The notes under the pieces are model-generated. The model ran no database searches. It was not told the DNA's origin and worked only from the letters and a program-made list of their open reading frames with translations. Source: Candidatus Parabeggiatoa sp. nov. 2 (GTDB lineage: Bacteria; Pseudomonadota; Gammaproteobacteria; Beggiatoales; Beggiatoaceae). From it: DNA of 64,000 bases. The stretch is taken from assembly GCA_002085445.1 (NCBI GenBank), contig NBMI01000005.1, forward strand, positions 1 through 64,000. The letters are read 5' to 3'. Both the position numbers and the translations under genes were made by a program. Shown in pieces: positions 39,030 through 47,977 of this stretch. Positions within the stretch are counted from its first letter, which is position 1, and each line of letters starts with the position of its first letter.

Positions 39030-39262
39030 TAACGATGAGAGTTCAGTCTTTGTCGAAAGCTTATCTAGTCGATATTTGTGGCACCGTTTTTTGTTGATAA
39101 AAAAATACGAGCGGTTTCAAGTGTCAACATGGCCCTCAATTGACGAGGGTTGTTCCTCAGTTCAGTCTTTGTCGAAAGCTTATCTCGCCGATATTTGTGG
39201 CACCGTTTTTTGTTGATAAAAAAATACGAGCGGTTTCAAGTGTCAACATGGCCCTCAATTGA
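39030..39262. repeat. Direct duplication of about 111 bp
   Basis: The segment starting 'gttcagtctttgtcgaaagc' at about 39040 recurs at about 39160 and continues through 'gataaaaaaatacgagcggt' and 'catggccctcaattgacga' with very few differences. Non-coding. Confidence 0.8.
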
Positions 39263-40100
39263 CGATGTTCCCCAATCCAGTCCCTCATCCTTAGACATAA
39301 GTTTTTAACGAGTTGATTTTTATATATTTTAAATTAGGCCCCCCGTTAAGGATTCATTAAAAATCAATGCTCTTTTATCCGTTTCGGAAAGCTTCGCTGA
39401 CCTTCGGTTCGAGTATCTGTTGTACTCATCGCTAGTAAACTTGAAAATTTTTTTTGAAAAATCGGTTTGTTGGCCGCCAAAAACTCGGCTTGTTAGCCGC
39501 CAAAAACTCGGTTTGTTGGCCGCCAAATAAATTTATGTTTATCAATAAGTTACCTCGATTAACGTCATCTCAAGCAATTGAACGCGAACGGGATTTTTTA
39601 GATAACCCATTGATTTATAACGTCATTATAAATTTTAAAAACAGCCGAGTATACATCAAAAACTCGCTTTTTTTGGCCCAAAATCGGTTGTTTTAAACAT
39701 GATATTTATCAATAACTTACGATTGAACGCTCAGCGCCTAAAACCCTCAATGCCATTAAATTAAGCGTTTGGGTGTTAGGGCGAACACAAGAGAGCGCCC
39801 CTACAGCCCCTGAATACAAAGGTAGGGGCATCCCACCGCGAATGCCCGATATGATATGGCAGATCGGTACCAGCGAAGGAACGATAAAGATATTCAGATA
39901 ATTAATTTAGTCTCCTTTAGGAGACGGTAGCTCTCAGACAAACGCAGTAATTCGCTACGCGAGATAACTGCTTTAGCTGTTGGCTGCTAAAAATCCGAGG
40001 TTTTTGAGACCTCGATTTTTTTAAACGTGAAAATTTTACCCGTGCGAAGTATTAACCTAGCCGCATTTGGCTGGCCTTCAGCAGTTCGTAGTTAATTTTC
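39263..40100. other. Repeat-rich region without genes
   Basis: Contains three 'ttggccgccaaaaactcgg' type tandem units (39471-39530), an isolated MITE end (CCTCAATGCCATTAAATTAAG near 39747) and 'gctttagctgttggct' hairpins. No gene is supported. Confidence 0.5.
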
Positions 40101-40109
40101 AACAGGTTA

Positions 40110-40470
40110 TGTAGATAAGCCGAATGCCAAACGGATTTTTTTGAGAAAAAGCGTGTGCTTTGTCTTGCATTTTGCTTTTGAGTGTGGTTTAGTACGCACC
40201 ATCGACTGACTGAAGTGGGCCGGCAACAAAATGTTCTTTGAATTCAATCACTTAGACGAGTCCTAATCAGTCGTTGCCGATTTCGATTACGGGCCTTTTT
40301 AGGAAATATCGTTTATTTTCAAATAGTTAGGTTGATTTCCATTAGTAAGAGTACGGTTAATTAAGTGTTTGAAATAAGTCGGGTATCTGATTGATTTTGT
40401 TGAAATTATGCGCTGAAAACAGTTTTTGAGTCCAGGTTGACTGATATTTTTAAAATCGACGTAAGAAATA
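40110..40470 (+). promoter_or_regulatory. CRISPR leader for the 40714-42271 array
   Basis: Matches the leader of the 843-949 array ('ttcaacaggttatgtagata', 'atgccaaacggattttttt') and that of the 22413 array ('atgttctttgaattcaatca', 'ttaggttgatttcc', 'gtacggttaattaa'). It lies 240 bp from the first good repeat. The gap holds AT-rich DNA and one badly degenerate repeat end (40653-40688), which suggests insertion or decay at the leader-proximal end. Confidence 0.78.
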
Positions 40471-40713
40471 AAATTTTAAAGGCCTTATTTTAAGTCAGGT
40501 CATGCAAGGAAAAAATCCTTTAAAATCAATCACAGGGCTAACTTTTCGGGGGTGTAAAATTCTACCCCACTTTTAGTGTGGAATAGGAGTGTAACTGCTT
40601 TTATCAACTAAATATTATGCAATAACTATGCCTGTAGGGCTAACTTTTGACCACCGTGTGAGAAATCTCGCTTGTAAGCTATTGAAACTATTAGGGAAAA
40701 AATAGGGTCTCGG

Positions 40714-42271
40714 GTTTGAGAGTGGGTGGCTAATGAAAGCAATTGAAACGCTATTTTGTTCAGTTCTCTGGTGGAGTTGGGTTTGAGAGTGGGTGGCTAA
40801 TGAAAGCAATTGAGACACTAAAAGAATAACGAGATGAAACCCCACGAAATAGGTTTGAGAGTGGGTAGCTAATGAAAGCAATTGAAACAGTAGAGTAAAC
40901 ATTCAGGAACACCATACGTTTGAGAGTGGGTGGCTAATGAAAGCAATTGAAACAGTAGAGTAAACATTCAGGAACACCATACGTTTGAGAGTGGGTAGCT
41001 AATGAAAGCAATTGAAATCAAAAAGATGAATGCCTAAAGTGCTATCATAGTTTGAGAGTGGGTAGCTATACTGTCCACCGTTACAATTTGCGCTTTGGCC
41101 TTTTGGAAAAATCCCCGAAGTGAAGTTAGTCACCTTTAGGTGACTTAAGCTTTCAGACAACTGCTTTAGCTGTTGGCTGTTTTGAAATGATTTATCTGAA
41201 AAACTCTAGCAGTTTTAGACTGGGTAACTAACGAAAGCGATTGAAACACGATATCCTTGAATTCTAAATAACCTTTCTATGTTTGAGAGTGGGTAACTAA
41301 TGAAAGTGATTGAAACATCATCCTCATCATATAGAATAGAAATTAATTGAGTCTCCTTTAGGTGACTTAAGCTTTCAGACAACTGCTTTAGCTGTTGGCT
41401 GTTTTGAAATGATTTATCTGAAAAACTCTAGCAGTTTGAGACTGGGTAACTAACGAAAGTGATTGAAACAAAGTTGTGTTCTGTCTAAGCTTTTCCCTTC
41501 GGTTTGAAAGTGGGTAACTAATGAAAGTGATTGAAACCAAGGTTTATTTTAAAATAACTAAGGTGCTTCTTTCTCATGTTTAAGAGTGGGTAGCTAACGA
41601 AAGCGATTGAAACTTTTTCTCCTTCTACCGTTTGCACAAAAAATTTCAGTTTGAGAGTGGGTAGCTAACGAAAGCGATTGAAACACAACAATCTTGGCTC
41701 CCCCATCTATTGCATTACGGGTTTGAGAGTGGGTAGCTAACGACAGCAATTGAAACCTTTACCCTGACAAACAGCCTTAGCCCCCAATGGGGTGTGACAT
41801 CCATTTGATGTAATATAATTTGATTAAGAATAATCAATAAGTTATATTTTTGTGGTAAAAATAATAAAAATTCCAATCTATCAAAAGCAAAATAGTATAA
41901 CTTATTGATTATAAAGTATTATATGTAATTCCGTGTTACATCAAGTCGAGGTCACACCCCCCCAATGTTTGAGAGTGGGTAGCTAATGAAAGCAATTGAA
42001 ATCAAAAAGATGAATGCCTAAAGTGCTATCATAGTTTGAGAGTGGGTAACTAATGAAAGTGATTGAAACCTCATCCTCATCATATAGAATAGAAATTAAT
42101 TGAGTCACCTTTAGGTGACTTAAGCTTTCAGGCGGTTTTGAAATGATTTCTCTGAAAAACTCTAGCAGTTTTAGACTGGGTAACTAACGAAAGTGATTGA
42201 AACGAAAAAATCGTCACTTTGAGTCTGAGTTACAGGTTTGAGAGTGGGTAACTAATGAAAGTGATTGAAAC
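40714..42271 (+). CRISPR. CRISPR array, 17 repeats, rearranged
   Basis: 36-nt repeats (start GTTTGAGAGTGGGTAGCTAA, end GAAAGCAATTGAAAC) lie at 40714, 40781, 40853, 40918, 40983, 41050 (truncated to 19 nt), 41212, 41281, 41434, 41502, 41578, 41649, 41721, 41967, 42034, 42168 and 42236. Ordinary spacers are 29-40 nt. The spacers at 40889-40917 and 40954-40982 are identical. Those at 41019-41049 and 42003-42033 are identical. The oversized gaps after 41068, 41316 and 42069 contain a shared hairpin-bearing segment ('aggtgacttaagctttcag'). The gap after 41756 contains a MITE. No cas genes are within the window. Confidence 0.96.
41790..41959. mobile_element. 170-bp MITE inserted in a CRISPR spacer
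   Basis: Ends GGGTGTGAC and GTCACACCC extend into imperfect inverted repeats of about 60 bp (inner part AATCAATAAGTTATA and its complement). The 8-bp target CCCCAATG is duplicated at 41782-41789 and 41960-41967, where the second copy supplies the first G of the next repeat. Removing the element and one target copy leaves a 32-nt spacer, normal for this array. No ORF. Confidence 0.9.
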
Positions 42272-42293
42272 ACCCCTACCTCAGTCCCAATTA

Positions 42294-42715
42294 ACATGGC
42301 CCTCAAAAAAAACCGCCGCTTCGACAAAACGTTTGTTTTTGGATGAAAGGGTTCGGTTCGTTCCTTTACCCACCCACCGCTCGCTTTTTCAATCAAAGGC
42401 CATCATTTAAATCAATTTCACAACATGGCCCTCAAACGCCGCTTCGACAAAACTTTTGTTTTTGGATGAAAGCCGGTCGGTTTAACTAAAAAACCTTATA
42501 AAAGCACACAGAAGGTCGTTCCTCTACCCACCCAACGCTCGCTTTTTCAATCAAAAGCCATCATTAAAATCAATTTCACAACATGGCCCTCAAACGCCGC
42601 TTCGACAAAACTTTTGTTTTTGGATAAAAGCCGGTCGGTTTAACTAAAAAACCTTATAAAAGCACACAGAAGGTCGTTCCTCTACCCACCCAACGCTCTT
42701 TTTGAGAAATAAACT
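42294..42715. repeat. Three tandem copies of a roughly 130-158 bp repeat
   Basis: Copies starting 'ggccctcaaa' at about 42299, 42428 and 42586 share 'cgccgcttcgacaaaac', 'ttttgtttttggat', 'cgttcctctacccacccaa' and 'tcaatttcacaacatggcc'. The spacing of the last two is 158 bp. Non-coding; immediately follows the CRISPR array. Confidence 0.85.
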
Positions 42716-43682
42716 TGAGAAAGAAATCAGATTTCTTGAAGAAATCTGATTTCTCTTCCTAATATCCCTAGTAATTTAGGCGATGATGCCAAGCATTGAA
42801 AAGGCCCCATTAAAGCCGCTATCGAAGATTCAAAAAATAGAATGCGCGTTACGTTAAGTAACTGTTTGTAGTAGTCGCTTTAGCGACTGAGTTTGTAGTA
42901 GTCGCTTTAGCGACTCAGTTAGTAGTAATAAGTGTTTGTAGTAGTCGCTTTAGCGACTGAGTTAGTAGTAATAAGTAATAAGTGTTTGTAGTAGTCGCTT
43001 TAGCGACTCACTTAGGCGATAAATCGCCTACTACAAACGGGGGGGGGGTTAGGCGATAAATAGCCTACTACAAACGGGAATTCGCTGAACACCGTCATAA
43101 ACATAGCGCTTTTTGTCATTTCTGTTTCTTTGATCGGAGAAATCTTGAGAAATCTCCGTAACAGGACGAAAGATTTCTCGCTTTGTGAGACATGACAAAA
43201 GCGCAAATGTCAAGTAAACTCACAACGATATCATTTTCACGGATTTGAAGTACATTCCGTATAAGCCATTAACAAAAGCTATTAACCTATAAAGAAAACC
43301 GTTAGATAAAAGAAACCTTACCAAAAGCGGCAAGACAACTCAAAGTTGAAAGCAGAAGTAGGACACACCCTTTAATTCTTATGGTAAGGATAGTTATTTG
43401 CAGAAAATCGGTTTGAAAAACTTCTCATAAATAGGGCATGAAAATTGCTAATCAAGTCATTTATTTATCAAGCAGATCTAATTTTAAAATAGACGGAACG
43501 TACTTCAAATCTGTGAAAATGACAAAATGATCCTTTCATAAAATTCATATAAAAATTATAGGCTTATCATTATTTAATCCTTTTTAAATTTTCATTTTTA
43601 AATTTTCATTAGTATAATGAAAAATACTATCCCTCCAAGGGATAGTAGAAATTTAAATGATATATCTTAAGGAGGGCAAATA
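42716..43682. other. Repeat-rich region and leader of the Ter genes
   Basis: Contains five 'gtagtagtcgctttagcgac' palindromes with a matching 'aggcgataaatcgcctacta' (42866-43072), a 'gatttctcgctttgtgaga' repeat, and AT-rich DNA. At 43624 the hairpin 'ctatccctccaagggatag' precedes the strong Shine-Dalgarno sequence AAGGAGGGC (43670) of the next gene. Confidence 0.65.
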
Positions 43683-44273
43683 ATGGAACTTAAGCAAAAA
43701 GGCACTGAAGCCAATGTTGGCAGTTTCAAACAGTTGATGGTCACCATGAAGTGGACGACGGCGGCCGATTTTGACTTGGCGGCGGCCTACGAAACCAAGG
43801 CGGGCAAGCAGGGACTTGTTTACTTCGGTGAACTGGGCAATTTAAACGCCTTTCCCTTCATGCAGTTGAGCGGAGACGAGGGCATCGGCGACAAAGACGG
43901 TGATAATGAAGAAGTCATGCGTATCACCAAACTGGATGAGATGAAATATGTCTGGATTATGTGCTGGGATTACGGAAAAATTCAGAATGGTGCCCCGGCC
44001 CGGTTCAAGGAAAGTGATGTTTCTCTTTCCGTCATGGATGACAGGGGTACCACCCATAACGTGACACTGGACACCGGTTCTCTAGGCAATGTCGCCTTGA
44101 TTGCGACGATTGATAACACGAACGCTATTGGTGCCAAGCTCATCAACGACAGCAAGGCCGGCACCTTGAAAGGTATAAAAACCCTTCAACAACTGTTGGA
44201 TATTATTCAATCTGAAGATGAAGATATGATTGAATCTGAATCGGCGCCGACGATACCCGAGTTTAAGTTATAA
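43683..44273 (+). CDS. TerD/TerA-family stress protein
   Basis: 196 residues, MELKQKGTEANVGSFKQLMV onwards, with the family acidic ligand region FMQLSGDEGIGDKDGDNEE. It is a cytoplasmic Ca2+-binding beta-sandwich protein of the tellurite-resistance/stress group. It starts 6 bp after AAGGAGGGC. It is about 95% identical by eye to the gene at 44730, with a C-terminal acidic tail (SEDEDMIESESAPTIP) that the copy lacks. It opens a cluster of three related genes, probably acting with the TerA-like protein. Base use is richer in GC than the surroundings. Confidence 0.85.
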   Translation: MELKQKGTEANVGSFKQLMVTMKWTTAADFDLAAAYETKAGKQGLVYFGELGNLNAFPFMQLSGDEGIGDKDGDNEEVMRITKLDEMKYVWIMCWDYGKIQNGAPARFKESDVSLSVMDDRGTTHNVTLDTGSLGNVALIATIDNTNAIGAKLINDSKAGTLKGIKTLQQLLDIIQSEDEDMIESESAPTIPEFKL

Positions 44274-44534
44274 GCGACAGGAATCCAAACAACGCAAAAG
44301 TTTTTTAAGCGAAAAACTAGTTTGGGCCGCCACACACCCCTCAATACCTAAGGAAAATGCCCGTTTGTTTGTAGTAGGCGATTTATCGCCTCACGCAATC
44401 AACAAAAATAGGTGATAAATCACCTACTACGAACAGACATTTATCAAACATTGAATCGATACAGTGACACACCCCTCTCGGAAGGCGTTTTTCTAGCGCG
44501 GAAAAACTGACTCACTTGGAAATTAAGTGATTGA

Positions 44535-44605
44535 ATTAATGATTAATGATTAATGATTAATGATTAATGATTAATGATTAATGATTAATGATTAATGATT
44601 AATTT
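44535..44605. repeat. ATTAATG heptamer tandem repeat
   Basis: About nine to ten perfect tandem copies of the 7-bp unit ATTAATG between the two near-identical Ter genes. On the complementary strand it is the TTAATCA/TTAATCAT family seen at 27044. Confidence 0.92.
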
Positions 44606-44729
44606 TTTCTGTGGGTAAAGGTAAGAGCCTTGAGGCGGTAAGGAGGTGTTTAGAGAAGGGATGCAAGGGCTGTGTTACGGCACTCAAAAACTCACCCGTT
44701 TTGAACACTTATCTTCAGGAGGGCAAACA

Positions 44730-45263
44730 ATGGAACTTAAGCAAAAAGGCACCGAAGCCAATGTTGGCAGTTTCAAACAGTTGATGGTCACCATGAAGTG
44801 GACTACGGCGGCCGATTTTGACTTGGCAGCGGCTTACGAAACCAAGGCGGGCAAGCAGGGACTTGTTTACTTCGGTGAACAGGGCAATTTAAACGCTTTT
44901 CCCTTCATGCAGTTGAGCGGAGACGAAGGCGTCGGCGACAAAGACGGCAATAATGAAGAAGTCATGCGTATCACCAAACTGGACGAGATGAAATCTGTCT
45001 GGATTATGTGCTGGGACTACGGAAAAGTTCAGAATGGTGCCCCGGCCCGGTTCAAGGAAAGTGATGTTTCTCTTTCCGTCATGGATGACAGGGGTACCAC
45101 CCATAACGTGACACTCGACACCGGTTCTCTAGGCAATGTCGCCTTGATTGCGACGATTGATAACACCAGCGCTATTGGTGCCAAGCTCATCAACGACAGC
45201 AAGGCCGGCACCTTGAAAGGTCTAAAAAACCTTCAACAACTGTTGGAGATTATTGAAAGTTAA
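44730..45263 (+). CDS. TerD/TerA-family stress protein (duplicate)
   Basis: 177 residues from ATG at 44730, preceded by the Shine-Dalgarno sequence AGGAGGGC (44717-44724). The frame extends back to 44646 but lacks a ribosome site there. The sequence is almost the same as the 43683 gene (LSGDEGVGDKDGNNEEVMRI), indicating recent duplication. The copies are separated by a heptamer array and repeats. It is followed 28 bp later by the TerA-like gene, likely the same transcript. Confidence 0.87.
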   Translation: MELKQKGTEANVGSFKQLMVTMKWTTAADFDLAAAYETKAGKQGLVYFGEQGNLNAFPFMQLSGDEGVGDKDGNNEEVMRITKLDEMKSVWIMCWDYGKVQNGAPARFKESDVSLSVMDDRGTTHNVTLDTGSLGNVALIATIDNTSAIGAKLINDSKAGTLKGLKNLQQLLEIIES

Positions 45264-45291
45264 CGGTTAAAGAGCAATAAGGGGAGAAACA

Positions 45292-46449
45292 ATGGAACTG
45301 AAACAAAAAGGAGAACAAGCGAACCTCGGCGCGTTTAAACAGCTCAAAGTGTCGCTCATTTGGACCTCGGCCGTCGATCTGGATTTGATGGCTTTTTACA
45401 AAACCAAGGACGGTCAAGTCGGCGGTGTCTATTCGGACAACTACGCCGGCGGAACACTCGGCGATATGAACCAGTTTCCGTTCATTGAGCTTTCGGGCGA
45501 TGAAGGGATTGGTGCTGTCGGCGGAGACAATCGGGAAGAAATGCGTATCGTTAAATTAGACGATTTCGATGAACTGTATATCTGTGCGCTGAATTTCACC
45601 GACGCCTCGTCGGGCGCGAAAGTCTTTGCCGATTACGATGCCCGAGTTGAAGTTATAACCGATCGGGGCGAAAGCTACAAGGTTTCTCTGGATTCTCGGC
45701 AATCCGGGCCGGTTGCCGTCATATGCAAATTTACCGGCGGGTTCATCTCCAATTCGATCGTCAATGACAGCGAAGTGATGCCCTTGGAACAATTCAAATC
45801 CAAGATTCCGGGGGCTTCCCAACTCAAACTGGCATCAAAAATTACGCTCCAAAAGAAAGGCGACACATTCGAGATCAAACAAAAAATCTCAAGCGGCGAG
45901 ATTCTCATCAACCTGAACTGGAATCAGCACCCCCAAGAAGCTCAACAATCGGGGTTCTTTGCCAAACTCCTCGGTGGAGGCAATAAGGGGATTGATCTCG
46001 ATCTGGGATGTCTGTTTGAAATGCGGAATGGCGAAAAAGGCGCGATTCAACCGTTGGGCGATGTTTTCGGCGCTTTTGCTCGTCCGCCATACGTGTTTCA
46101 TTTAGGTGATGATCGGACGGGTGCTTGGGGTGAAGGCGAGAATATGAAGATCAATCTGGCCCACATTAACAAGTTAAAACGGCTGCTGATCTTTACTTAT
46201 ATTTATGAAGGGGTTCCGAAATGGGCCAGCACCGATGCTGTGGTAACGATCAAAGTGCCGAGCCAGCCGGTTGTTGAAGTGCTCATGGGATCAGAAAATG
46301 ACTCGCGGGGCTTTTGTGCAATTGCCTTGCTGGAGTTTGAGGGAACCGATATAAAAGTCACCCGACTCGTCACATTCCACAACGGTCATCCCGAATGCGA
46401 TCAGACATACCGGTGGGGACTCAAATGGGTTGCCGGCAGTAAGGATTAA
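45292..46449 (+). CDS. TerA-like tellurium resistance/stress protein
   Basis: 385 residues in two halves. Residues 1 to about 170 resemble the two preceding proteins (MELKQKGEQANLGAFKQLKV, ELSGDEGIGAVGGDNREE). Residues about 185-385 are a second Ter domain with FHLGDDRTGAWGEGENMKIN and the ending HPECDQTYRWGLKWVAGSKD typical of TerA. It probably binds Ca2+ and works with TerD-like partners in a membrane-associated stress complex. That role comes from the family. Preceded by AAGGGGAGA as Shine-Dalgarno sequence. Terminal gene of the three-gene run; no terC, terB or terY is visible. Confidence 0.88.
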   Translation: MELKQKGEQANLGAFKQLKVSLIWTSAVDLDLMAFYKTKDGQVGGVYSDNYAGGTLGDMNQFPFIELSGDEGIGAVGGDNREEMRIVKLDDFDELYICALNFTDASSGAKVFADYDARVEVITDRGESYKVSLDSRQSGPVAVICKFTGGFISNSIVNDSEVMPLEQFKSKIPGASQLKLASKITLQKKGDTFEIKQKISSGEILINLNWNQHPQEAQQSGFFAKLLGGGNKGIDLDLGCLFEMRNGEKGAIQPLGDVFGAFARPPYVFHLGDDRTGAWGEGENMKINLAHINKLKRLLIFTYIYEGVPKWASTDAVVTIKVPSQPVVEVLMGSENDSRGFCAIALLEFEGTDIKVTRLVTFHNGHPECDQTYRWGLKWVAGSKD

Positions 46450-46933
46450 CAGAAACAGGTTCAGGAGTTTGGTATACACACAGAAGACACAGAGTTACAC
46501 AGAGGAACACAGCGTTTTTAAATTAAAATAGTTATTTGTATGACGACTGAGAAAGCTCAAACTGCGTTTCCGAGCGAAGCGAGATCATTTGAAACATCGT
46601 GATCTCGCAGCGCTCGTTACTGCGTTTCAAATTATTCCCGTGCTAAGTATAATGGCATTGCAACAAATCCTGCCAAGATAAATATGGCCGACTCCAATTG
46701 CCAAGATAAATGTAATGAACGCGAGCGATCTTGCAATAGTGCAGAAAAGCGGAAATCTTCAGACCATCCGCCAGTAGCTTGAGCTACTGGCTAAAAGCTT
46801 AAGTTTCGTTGTACTAAATTCGTTTATCCACGTAATTGGCGTTTCTTAACGAAGTTTCGTTGTACTCTGTAAAGTATTCCCTCTCATATGATAAGCGCTT
46901 TGTGGTTAAATGGGCGTTTAGATTGTGCTATAT
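46450..46933. other. Intergenic region with dispersed repeats
   Basis: Contains an 'acacagagttacacagagga' repeat at 46478-46510, a 'cgtttccgagcgaagcgaga' repeat, and 'gtagcttgagctactggcta' palindromes. No gene is supported, and no clear terminator separates the convergent genes. Confidence 0.5.
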
Positions 46934-47968
46934 TCAATTTTTAATTGATTGTGCAAATTTCTTTGATGGTTGAATACTCAGCTTAACCAGCCATTTTAAA
47001 ACGGATTCATCACCTTGGGTGGCTCTCTTTAGAATTTGTGCTAATTCAGTACATTTATTGAGTGGTACCACATAATCAAAAACTTTAGCCATCGTTTGAA
47101 GTGTGGCTTGAGTCCAATCGCCTTCAACAATCATAACACCTATCAATCTTTTATGTTTGCCTTTCCAATTCAGAGCAGAAAACATTTTATCTTTAGCATA
47201 CAATGAAGCATGTCTGCTGGACGATTTTCGGACTTCTATGAAGGCGACTGGATTATCTGGTTCTGGTATCACAAAATCAGCTCGAAAGTCATAAATCACA
47301 CCCGTTAAAGAAGAATACTCACTTTCTCGCATATACTGAACTTCTTGGCTAGAAAGTGCATGAGCAACTATCTCTTCAAACAAAATTCGGCCAACTAAAT
47401 CACGCACAATGCCTTCCATCGTCATTTCTAATCTTTGAAGTATTTTTGTTTTAGAAATTTGATGAGGTTTTACCGTGTTTTTAAGCAATTCTGCTAATCG
47501 TGCCGCACTTGGTTTTGAAAAGCCAGTATCAGACACAGCACCTACTTTCTTTTTTAGTTGGGCTTTACTTAACGCCAATATATTCTGAAAGATAGGCAAT
47601 AGTACCGAATTTTGGTGTAGCGTGTCAGTATCAAAAGTTGTGAAGCCATTTGTTAGCTGTTCAGCAACCTCAAAGAGCGTTATAACATGAAGACGTACTT
47701 TGTTATAAACCCCCATCGTCACTGCTTGCTCAACATCAAAAGGCACAGCACTTTTCCGTCTTCTTTCTTCAATTAATTTCTTTGCCAAATCAGAATCATT
47801 CTCTAAAAATTCAACGCCTATACCAGCAGCAAATAATTTTGCGGTGTCAAGTTCTAATAAATGTGCTTCTTGAACGTTCTCTAATCCATTTGATAGGTTA
47901 AGCAAATTGAGATAACGTTCAATTTCAACAGTCATTGCTTCTTTAGCCAATTGATAAATCGTTTTCAT
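46934..47968 (-). CDS. Type II restriction endonuclease, possibly XcyI-like
   Basis: A 344-residue soluble protein directly downstream (9 bp) of an N4-cytosine methyltransferase, so a restriction partner is expected. A PD-(D/E)XK-type core can be read at about residues 228-255: IYDFRADFVIPEPDNPVAF followed by IEVRKSSSRHAS, where D and ExR would be the metal-binding residues (R in place of the usual K). The size and the m4C partner fit the XcyI group (CCCGGG), but I cannot confirm the specificity. Intact, no frameshift. Confidence 0.75.
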   Translation of the reverse strand: MKTIYQLAKEAMTVEIERYLNLLNLSNGLENVQEAHLLELDTAKLFAAGIGVEFLENDSDLAKKLIEERRRKSAVPFDVEQAVTMGVYNKVRLHVITLFEVAEQLTNGFTTFDTDTLHQNSVLLPIFQNILALSKAQLKKKVGAVSDTGFSKPSAARLAELLKNTVKPHQISKTKILQRLEMTMEGIVRDLVGRILFEEIVAHALSSQEVQYMRESEYSSLTGVIYDFRADFVIPEPDNPVAFIEVRKSSSRHASLYAKDKMFSALNWKGKHKRLIGVMIVEGDWTQATLQTMAKVFDYVVPLNKCTELAQILKRATQGDESVLKWLVKLSIQPSKKFAQSIKN

Positions 47969-47977
47969 CCAGTTTCC

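Noticed and set aside
40653-40688. An eighteenth repeat at the leader end of the large CRISPR array
   Set aside because: Only the last bases (ATTGAAAC) and scattered positions match; it is too degenerate to count as a repeat.
40615-40902. Minus-strand ORF rich in LSLATHSQT
   Set aside because: It is the translation of CRISPR repeats (GTTTGAGAGTGGGTGGC) in reverse.
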